This document shows, one piece after another, positions 58,148 through 64,000 of a stretch of 64,000 nucleotides of DNA. The translations under genes and the position numbers were made by a program. Every line of letters begins with the position of its first letter. The first letter of the stretch is position 1. Source of the DNA: Alphaproteobacteria bacterium MedPE-SWcel. Lineage in GTDB: Bacteria; Pseudomonadota; Alphaproteobacteria; Rhodobacterales; Rhodobacteraceae. The notes under the pieces are model-generated. The model was given only the letters and a program-made list of their open reading frames with translations. It was not told the origin of the DNA and did no database searches. Where the stretch lies: contig MPDC01000001.1 in assembly GCA_001874255.1 (NCBI GenBank), positions 62,001 through 126,000 on the forward strand, written 5' to 3'.

Positions 58148-59140
58148 TCAGCGGCCGCGAATGCGCGGATCAAGCGCATCGCGCAACCCGTCACCGAGGT
58201 AGTTCACCGACAGCACCGTCAGCGAAATCAGGATCCCGGGCCAGACCACGCGTTCCGGGAACAGCGTCATCCGGTCCACCGCATCGTTCAGCAACCGGCC
58301 CCAGGTCGGAAAGTCGGGCGGAAAGCCAAACCCGAGGAACGAGAGCGCCGATTCCGTGATGATCGCCGTGGCGATGCCCAAAGTGGCCGACACCATAATC
58401 GGAGACATCACGTTCGGCAGGATATGCCGGGTGATGATATTGCCGGGCTTGGTCCCGATGGAGCGGGCCGCCAGAACGAACTCGCGCTCCTTGATCGCCA
58501 GCACGTCGCCGCGCACGATCCGCGCGGTCGGCATCCAGGAGGTGATGCCGATGAGGCAGACGATCAGGACGAACACACCGCCCTCGGGGCCGATCGCCTT
58601 GGACAGCGACTCGCGGAACAGCACCGCGGCCACCAGAATCATCGGCAGCAGCGGCAGCGCCAGAAACAGGTCGGTCAGCCGCATCAAAAGCCCGTCGAGC
58701 TTCTTGAAATAGCCGGCCATCACGCCAATGAGGCTGCCGAGGAGCAGCGCCAGAATCATCGCCGCCATGCCGACGGCGAGCGACACCCGGCCGCCGAACA
58801 TCAGCCGCGCCAGCGTGTCCCGCCCGAGGTTGTCGGTGCCGAGCGGATAGGCCCAGTCCATCTTGGCCGAGCCGTCCCAGAGACCGTGGTAGATCGGCCG
58901 CATGTCGCGCAGCGTGATGAAATCGCGGCCCGTGGGCACAAAGGTGGCATCGTTCCAATAGACAAACGGGCCGATCACCACGCCAAGCACGATGACGAAG
59001 AACAGGCAGCTGCCGAACAGCGCCCCGCGGTGGGATTTGAACTGATCCCAGATGTCGCGCCACTGGCTGCGCGGAGGCGCGGCGAGTTCGGTTTGGGCGC
59101 TGGAATGCTCCAGTTTGGTGTCTTTTGCCGCGTCAGTCAT
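58148..59140 (-). CDS. Peptide-type ABC transporter permease (DppC/OppC-like)
   Basis: Inner-membrane permease of 330 residues. An N-terminal helix (LFGSCLFFVIVLGVVIGPFVYW) is followed by a periplasmic loop, then the BPD permease core with GGRVSLAVGMAAMILALLLGSLIGVMAGYF and the EAA-type loop EREFVLAARSIGTKPGNIITRHILPNVMSPIM. The ATG at 59140 overlaps the stop of the upstream permease gene (ATGACTGA). Works with the neighbouring permease, binding protein and dual ATPase. Substrate: peptides or a related small molecule, not certain. Confidence 0.92.
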   Translation of the reverse strand: MTDAAKDTKLEHSSAQTELAAPPRSQWRDIWDQFKSHRGALFGSCLFFVIVLGVVIGPFVYWNDATFVPTGRDFITLRDMRPIYHGLWDGSAKMDWAYPLGTDNLGRDTLARLMFGGRVSLAVGMAAMILALLLGSLIGVMAGYFKKLDGLLMRLTDLFLALPLLPMILVAAVLFRESLSKAIGPEGGVFVLIVCLIGITSWMPTARIVRGDVLAIKEREFVLAARSIGTKPGNIITRHILPNVMSPIMVSATLGIATAIITESALSFLGFGFPPDFPTWGRLLNDAVDRMTLFPERVVWPGILISLTVLSVNYLGDGLRDALDPRIRGR

Positions 59141-60140
59141 AGCGGATCCTCGGGTCGAGAATGCCGTAGAGTACATCGGCAATCAGGTTGAACAGCACGA
59201 TGAGCACGGCAAAGATGAATGTCAGGGTCTGCACCATCGGCAGGTCGTTGGCCTGAATGGCGCCGATCAGAAGCTGGCCAATGCCGTTCACCTTGAACAC
59301 CTGTTCGGTGATGATGGCACCGCCAAAGATCGACGGGATCCCGAGCGCGATCACGGTCACCACCGGGATCATGGAGTTGCGCAGCACATGGACCATGACC
59401 ACGGTATATTCGCCGATGCCCTTGGCACGCGCCGTGCGGACATAATCCTGGTTGAGATTGTCGAGCATCGAGGCGCGCATGAACCGGCTGAGCTGCGCGG
59501 TGATCTGCAGGGCCAGCACCATCACCGGCATCACCATCTGTTGCAGCTGTTTGACGAAGCTGTCCCAGTCGGTGACCTTCAGCGTGGTGTCATAGATCGA
59601 GGGGAACCAGCCCAGCTGCACCGAGAAGATCACGATCACCAGCACGCCGGAAAAGAACGGCGGCACAGAGAAGCCGACCATCGACACGAAGGTGCCGAGC
59701 TGGTCGAACCAGCTGTACTGACGGTAGGCGGAATAGATGCCGATCGGCAGGGCAATCAGGATCGCCACGATATAGGCGGTGCCCACGACCGACAGCGTCT
59801 GCGGCAGGCGCTGGACCACGATGTCCATCACCGGCGAGCGGGTCTGCCAGGAGATCACGCGCAGATCGCCCTGGGAAAAAGAGGTGCCAAAGATGTGGTC
59901 GACCAGCACTTGCGGCTCGATCCAGAAGAACTGCACCAGCCACTTCCAGAACCGGATCGGGGCGGGCTCGCCAAGGCCGAGGGCCTGACGCATCTTCTCT
60001 TTGACTTCGGGGGGGACGGTGAGGGGGACCTGCGCCATCGGGTCGCCGGGGGCGAGCTCCAGCAGCAGGAAGATCACGAGACTGATGAACAGCAGCGTTG
60101 GCACTGCGAGGATCAGCCGTCGGACGGTAAAAGTCAGCAT
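59133..60140 (-). CDS. Peptide-type ABC transporter permease (DppB/OppB-like)
   Basis: Permease of 335 residues with the DppB start MLTFTVRRLILAVPTLLFISLVIFLLLELAPGDP and the EAA-type loop DYVRTARAKGIGEYTVVMVHVLRNSMIPVVT. It overlaps the next permease start by eight bases. An insertion of about 30 residues with PPEVKEKMRQALGLGEPAPIRFWKWL is normal in this group. Transcribed with the binding protein gene, about 200 bp upstream across a strong hairpin. Confidence 0.93.
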   Translation of the reverse strand: MLTFTVRRLILAVPTLLFISLVIFLLLELAPGDPMAQVPLTVPPEVKEKMRQALGLGEPAPIRFWKWLVQFFWIEPQVLVDHIFGTSFSQGDLRVISWQTRSPVMDIVVQRLPQTLSVVGTAYIVAILIALPIGIYSAYRQYSWFDQLGTFVSMVGFSVPPFFSGVLVIVIFSVQLGWFPSIYDTTLKVTDWDSFVKQLQQMVMPVMVLALQITAQLSRFMRASMLDNLNQDYVRTARAKGIGEYTVVMVHVLRNSMIPVVTVIALGIPSIFGGAIITEQVFKVNGIGQLLIGAIQANDLPMVQTLTFIFAVLIVLFNLIADVLYGILDPRIRYD

Positions 60141-60294
60141 CAGCCGGGCGCCTTTGCAAATGGGGTGTGTGTGGTCTGCGGCGGCCTGACCCGTGTGAGA
60201 GGGGGCAGGCGTCGCGTCATCCGGGTCTCATAGGGTATGTCAGACAGGACGACAACGCCGGAATTCCACAACGTCGGCTACGTTGAAACCAGCA

Positions 60295-60317
60295 GGCCCC
60301 GGAACGTGTCCGGGGCC
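60295..60317 (-). terminator. Intercistronic hairpin after the binding-protein gene
   Basis: GGCCCCGGA (60295-60303) and TCCGGGGCC (60309-60317) form a perfect 9-bp stem with a 5-nt loop, 22 nt after the stop of the binding-protein gene. No T-run follows. Such hairpins commonly keep binding-protein mRNA levels above those of the permeases. Confidence 0.7.
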
Positions 60318-60339
60318 CCTGTCGAGTGCGGTTGAGCGC

Positions 60340-62037
60340 TTATTCGGCGCGGTACCAGTCGGCTGCATTCCACAGCTCGCTGTCCCACACGTTCAGCTCG
60401 ACACCGCCCAGGGTGTTGGCATGTGCGGACAGACGGCCACGGTGCACCAGCGGGATCATGCCGCCTTTTTCGAACACGATGGTGTTCAGCTTCTGGCCGA
60501 TCTCGATGCGCTTGGCCATGTCTGCGGTTGCGGACAGTTCGGCATGCAGCGCGTCGAATTCCTCGTCGCAGAAGCGGGAGATGTTCTCACCCTGCCACTG
60601 GGACGCAGGTGTCGGCGCCTTGTCGCACAGGCCGTTGCCGAAGTAGGACTGCGGGTCGGTGCCGTTGAAGGTGTTGGCGTACATTTCTACGTCCGCGTAG
60701 AATTTCTGGAAGGTATCCGGGGAGCCGGGATCGCCGCCGAAGAACACGGAGGAGTTGATGTTGCGCAGCTCGGTTTCGATACCGATCTCGCTCCACCACT
60801 GTTTGATCAGCGCCTGGAAATCCTGACGGACGGCGTTGGTGGAGGTCTGGTACAGGATCTTCAGCGGGGTGCCGTCTTTTTCACGAACGCCGTCGCCGTC
60901 TGTGTCAACGATGCCAGCCGCGTCGAGCATGGCATTGGCAGCGGCGATGTCCTGGACGTCACAGCCTTCGGGGCTGATGGCAAAGGCTTCAGGCGCCGGA
61001 ACCCAGGAGCAGGACACGCGGCCCGCTTTGCCATAGCCGATTTCAACCAGCAGCTCGCGGTCGATGGCCATGGACATGGCCTTGTAGACGGCCGGGTCGG
61101 ACAGGAACGGGTGCGGACGGATCACCGAACGCTCTTCCGGGCCGAGATCGGCAGAGGGGTTGGTGTTGTTCAGCATGATACGCTCGAGCAGCGGACCAAA
61201 GCCTGCAACGGCCTTGCCTTTGCCGCCGGCTTCCATCTGCGCGATGACGTCGGGCGCCAGCTGCAGGTTCCAGGCGTAGTCGAATTCGCCGGTTTCCATC
61301 ACGGCACGGCCGGCTGCGGTTGCGTCGCCGCCGCCTTTGAACAGAACCTTGCCAAAGGCCGGTTTCGCCGGATCACGGTAGTTCGGGTTCGCCGACAGGG
61401 TGATCACGTCGTTCGGTTTGAACTCGTCGACCACAAACGGGCCGGTGCCGATGGGGGAGAAGTTCGCCTCGGTGCACTCAGGGGCCTTGGCGCCCATGCA
61501 GTCTGCGAATTGGGTGGCCTGCAGGATCGGGCTCTCGCCGCCAACGAAGGGTCCGTAGGGGAAGGGCGTGGCGGAGGCAAAGGTCACCACGACGGTGGTT
61601 GCATCCGGGGTTTCGACCGAGGTCACGCCTTCGAATTTGGTCACCTGCGCACAGCCGCCTTCGGGGTCGGTGCAGTAGTCATAGGTGAATTTCACATCCG
61701 CAGAGGTGAAATCAGTGCCATCGGACCATTTCAGCCCCGGTGTGATTTTCCAGGTGATGGAGGTCAGGTCTTCGCTCACGCCGCCGTTTTCGACGGTGGG
61801 GATTTCCTCGACCAGCCAAGGCACCATTTCGCCAGCGGAATTGTAGCGCGCCAGGGGCTCGATCACCAGCGAGGCCGCCTCGACGTCTTTGGTGCCGCCC
61901 GACAGGAACGGGTTCATGATGGACGGGGCCTGCCAATAGATGACGTTGACCTGGCCATCTGCGCCACGCTCGGCGAAGGCCGCCGGGGCAAATGCCGTCG
62001 CGGCGACAGCTCCCAGCAAAAGCGTTTTAAGTTTCAT
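60340..62037 (-). CDS. Peptide-type ABC transporter substrate-binding protein
   Basis: Periplasmic solute-binding protein of family 5, 565 residues. The signal peptide is MKLKTLLLGAVAATAFAPAAFA. Mature domains show IYWQAPSIMNPFLSGGTKDVEAASLVIEPLARY, DGTDFTSADVKFTYDY, IGTGPFVVDEFKPNDVITLSANPNY and ALIKQWWSEIGIETEL, all typical. Several cysteines in the mature part (CTDPEGGC; CSWVPAPEAFAISPEGC) may form disulfides. The ATG at 62037 follows AAGGAGAG. Divergent from the ATPase gene and upstream of the two permeases. Ligand uncertain. Confidence 0.93.
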   Translation of the reverse strand: MKLKTLLLGAVAATAFAPAAFAERGADGQVNVIYWQAPSIMNPFLSGGTKDVEAASLVIEPLARYNSAGEMVPWLVEEIPTVENGGVSEDLTSITWKITPGLKWSDGTDFTSADVKFTYDYCTDPEGGCAQVTKFEGVTSVETPDATTVVVTFASATPFPYGPFVGGESPILQATQFADCMGAKAPECTEANFSPIGTGPFVVDEFKPNDVITLSANPNYRDPAKPAFGKVLFKGGGDATAAGRAVMETGEFDYAWNLQLAPDVIAQMEAGGKGKAVAGFGPLLERIMLNNTNPSADLGPEERSVIRPHPFLSDPAVYKAMSMAIDRELLVEIGYGKAGRVSCSWVPAPEAFAISPEGCDVQDIAAANAMLDAAGIVDTDGDGVREKDGTPLKILYQTSTNAVRQDFQALIKQWWSEIGIETELRNINSSVFFGGDPGSPDTFQKFYADVEMYANTFNGTDPQSYFGNGLCDKAPTPASQWQGENISRFCDEEFDALHAELSATADMAKRIEIGQKLNTIVFEKGGMIPLVHRGRLSAHANTLGGVELNVWDSELWNAADWYRAE

Positions 62038-62419
62038 TGCACTCTCCTTGTCGGTACCGACGTAGTGTTTTTGTATTGCAGGCTGCACCTGTTCAGATGG
62101 CGCAGCCAGAACCGCGGATGCGGAATCGTTTGGAAACCGCAGATGCGGTTTGGACATGCGTCCACCCAAGGTTTTCAGGATGTCGAAAAAGTCCCGTGCG
62201 TGTCGCACCGGATGCATGGGTCCGGTTTTTGCGGACCTGTTTTAATAACCCCCTGTCGCCTTTGGCGTTCACTGCCTTTATCGAAGCAGAGTTTTCAGAA
62301 AATGCAAGAGCCCGCGCACAGGAAAAGACGTCGGGGGTTTGACGGGTCCGGCTGCTTCGGCTTAGATCTCGCATCAAAGGGCGCCCAGGGTGCCACCAGA
62401 AAACAGACAGGATAGACGG
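62038..62419. other. Divergent promoter region of the ABC transporter genes
   Basis: No gene seen. It serves the binding-protein gene (minus) and the ATPase gene (plus). No clear operator was recognised. Confidence 0.5.
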
Positions 62420-64000
62420 ATGCTGGACCAGCCCATTGCACAGATCAAAGGCCTTCGGGTTGAGTTTCAAACCAAGGACGGTCCGGTCGTCGGAGTGGAG
62501 AATGTTTCGTTCGAGGTGCAGGCCGGTGAAACATTGTGCATCGTGGGCGAGTCCGGATCAGGTAAATCTGTCTCTTCGCTCTCTTTGATGCGTCTGGTCG
62601 AATATGGCGGCGGCGCCATTGCGGGCGGCGAATTGCTGTTTGACGCCGGGGACGGCGCGCCGGTGGATCTCGCCAAAGCCGAGTCGGATCTGATGCGGCA
62701 GATTCGCGGAAACCAGATCGGGATGATCTTTCAGGAGCCGATGACGGCGCTCAATCCGGTATTTACCGTGGGGCGCCAGCTGACAGAAGGCCTGCGCATT
62801 CACAAAGGATTGACTAAAAAAGAGGCAGCTGCCCGCGCAATCGAGATTTTGCGCGAGGTCCGCATCCCCGAAGCGGAGCGCCGGATGACGCAATATCCGC
62901 ATGAGTTGTCCGGCGGCATGCGTCAGCGAGTCGTGATCGCCATGGCAATGGCCTGCGAGCCGCGCCTGCTGATCGCCGACGAGCCGACCACCGCGCTCGA
63001 CGTGACCATCCAGGCCGAGATCCTGGCTCTGATGGACCGGCTGAAGCGGGAAACCGGCACGGCCGTGATGTTCATCACCCATGACATGGCGGTTGTGGCG
63101 CAGATGGCCGACCGGGTGGTCGTGATGTACCGCGGCAACAAGGTCGAAGAGGGCACGGTCCACGAGATCTTCGAGGCGCCAAAGCACGACTATACCAAGG
63201 CGCTGCTGGCGGCGGTGCCGAAGCTGGGCGAAATGCGCGGCAAGGACTACCCCGAGCCGATGAAGCTGTTGGGGGTCGATCAGGGCGAGATCAAGCCGAT
63301 CGTCGGATCGGACAAGGTACTGCTGGATGTCGAACATCTGGTCACCCGCTTTCCGGTCAAGGGCGGGGTGTTGCGCCGCACGGTGGCGCAGGTGCATGCG
63401 GTCGAGGACGTGTCCTTCAAGGTCTACAAGGGCCAGACGCTCAGCCTCGTGGGGGAATCGGGCTGCGGCAAATCCACCTGCGGGCGCTCGATCCTGCGGC
63501 TGGTCGAACCCAACGAAGGGTCGATCCGCTTTGAAGGTCGCGACATCCGCGCCCTCAACCAGCGCGACCTGCACAAGGCGCGGCTGGACATGCAGATGAT
63601 CTTTCAGGATCCCTTTGCCTCACTGAACCCGCAGATGCAGCTGCAGGATCAGGTGGCCGAGCCGATGAAGAACTACGGGATCGCCTCCGGGTCGGAGCTG
63701 CAGGACCGGGTGGCGGCGCTGTTTGACCGGGTGCATCTGCCGCGAAGCTTCATGCGCCGCTTTCCGCATGAGATGTCCGGCGGCCAGCGGCAACGGATCG
63801 CCATTGCCCGGGCGCTGGCCCTGAACCCGAAGCTGATCGTCGCCGACGAGGCGGTTTCGGCGCTGGATGTGTCGGTGCAGGCGCAGGTGCTGAACCTGAT
63901 GATGGAGCTGCAGGCGGATCTGGGCCTGTCGTTCCTGTTCATCAGCCACGATATGGCGGTGGTTGAACGGGTCAGCCATCAGGTCGGGGTGATGTATCTG
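62420..64000 (+). CDS. ABC transporter ATPase with two nucleotide-binding domains, partial
   Basis: GsiA/DppDF-like fusion of two ATPases; 527 residues are seen and the gene runs off the window. First domain: Walker A GESGSGKS (about residue 43), Q-loop [11 protein letters not shown], signature LSGGMRQR, Walker [13 protein letters not shown], His-switch FITHDM. Second domain: Walker [20 protein letters not shown], signature [15 protein letters not shown], Walker [23 protein letters not shown]. All catalytic motifs are intact in both halves (Walker B of the second reads DEAVSALD). Start ATG 62420. It powers the two permeases encoded on the other strand. Confidence 0.94.
   Translation, partial: MLDQPIAQIKGLRVEFQTKDGPVVGVENVSFEVQAGETLCIVGESGSGKSVSSLSLMRLVEYGGGAIAGGELLFDAGDGAPVDLAKAESDLMRQIRGNQIGMIFQEPMTALNPVFTVGRQLTEGLRIHKGLTKKEAAARAIEILREVRIPEAERRMTQYPHELSGGMRQRVVIAMAMACEPRLLIADEPTTALDVTIQAEILALMDRLKRETGTAVMFITHDMAVVAQMADRVVVMYRGNKVEEGTVHEIFEAPKHDYTKALLAAVPKLGEMRGKDYPEPMKLLGVDQGEIKPIVGSDKVLLDVEHLVTRFPVKGGVLRRTVAQVHAVEDVSFKVYKGQTLSLVGESGCGKSTCGRSILRLVEPNEGSIRFEGRDIRALNQRDLHKARLDMQMIFQDPFASLNPQMQLQDQVAEPMKNYGIASGSELQDRVAALFDRVHLPRSFMRRFPHEMSGGQRQRIAIARALALNPKLIVADEAVSALDVSVQAQVLNLMMELQADLGLSFLFISHDMAVVERVSHQVGVMYL

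Overview
The window is GC-rich chromosomal DNA from an alphaproteobacterium, most likely Rhodobacterales (Roseobacter group). The split ATP synthase operon (atpHAGDC without atpBEF), a Hint-domain protein of the roseobacter type, an extensin-like protein, DUF2125, DUF3422, the gloB/methyltransferase divergon and E. coli-type pntA/pntB all point there. Genus and species cannot be told from the sequence alone. I saw no rRNA, tRNA or CRISPR array.

Layout. 1-6 kb: IclR regulator, FAD amine oxidoreductase, rhodanese with a repeat insert, Hint protein, and rpsD behind a hairpin-rich leader. 6-12.8 kb: Lrp regulator divergent from a PLP enzyme, then hisC-tyrC-extensin with overlapping ends, a DUF2125 protein and a ChaC-like cyclotransferase. 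12.9-17.7 kb: a MotA/TolQ-like protein with a MotB/OmpA-like partner that has a very long coiled coil, then a small wHTH protein and an orphan membrane protein. 17.7-18.5 kb: a 0.77 kb gene-free stretch with three 19-bp direct repeats. 18.5-28 kb: clpA, gloB, a methyltransferase and the atpHAGDC operon. 28-33 kb: H-type lectin, MarR-GNAT regulator, copper ATPase behind a textbook CueR/HmrR promoter, DnaJ-like protein and BolA. 33.1-36.3 kb: remnants of IS110, IS481 and IS5 elements. 36.3-48 kb: DUF4177 protein, pepT, gatB, tex, a hypothetical with pentapeptide repeats, DUF2244, pepN and a small membrane protein. 48-58 kb: glcB-glcG, a glutamine amidotransferase, an SDR, pntAB and DUF3422. 58-64 kb: a peptide-type ABC transporter (two permeases, binding protein, and a dual ATPase running off the window).

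The most unusual signal crosses gene boundaries. At six unrelated genes the stop codon lies in the first units of a short tandem array (11-16 bp) that continues into the intergenic DNA. Each array has its own sequence, and most units carry a TGA. In the FAD oxidoreductase (13 bp x4), MarR-GNAT (16 bp x7) and glcG (14 bp x4) arrays the period is not a multiple of three, so successive TGAs close all three frames. Tandem repeats inside coding regions of the same window have periods of 6, 9 and 15 bp and keep the frame. This may be slippage filtered by selection, or a fail-safe or termination structure at gene ends. I know of no description of it.
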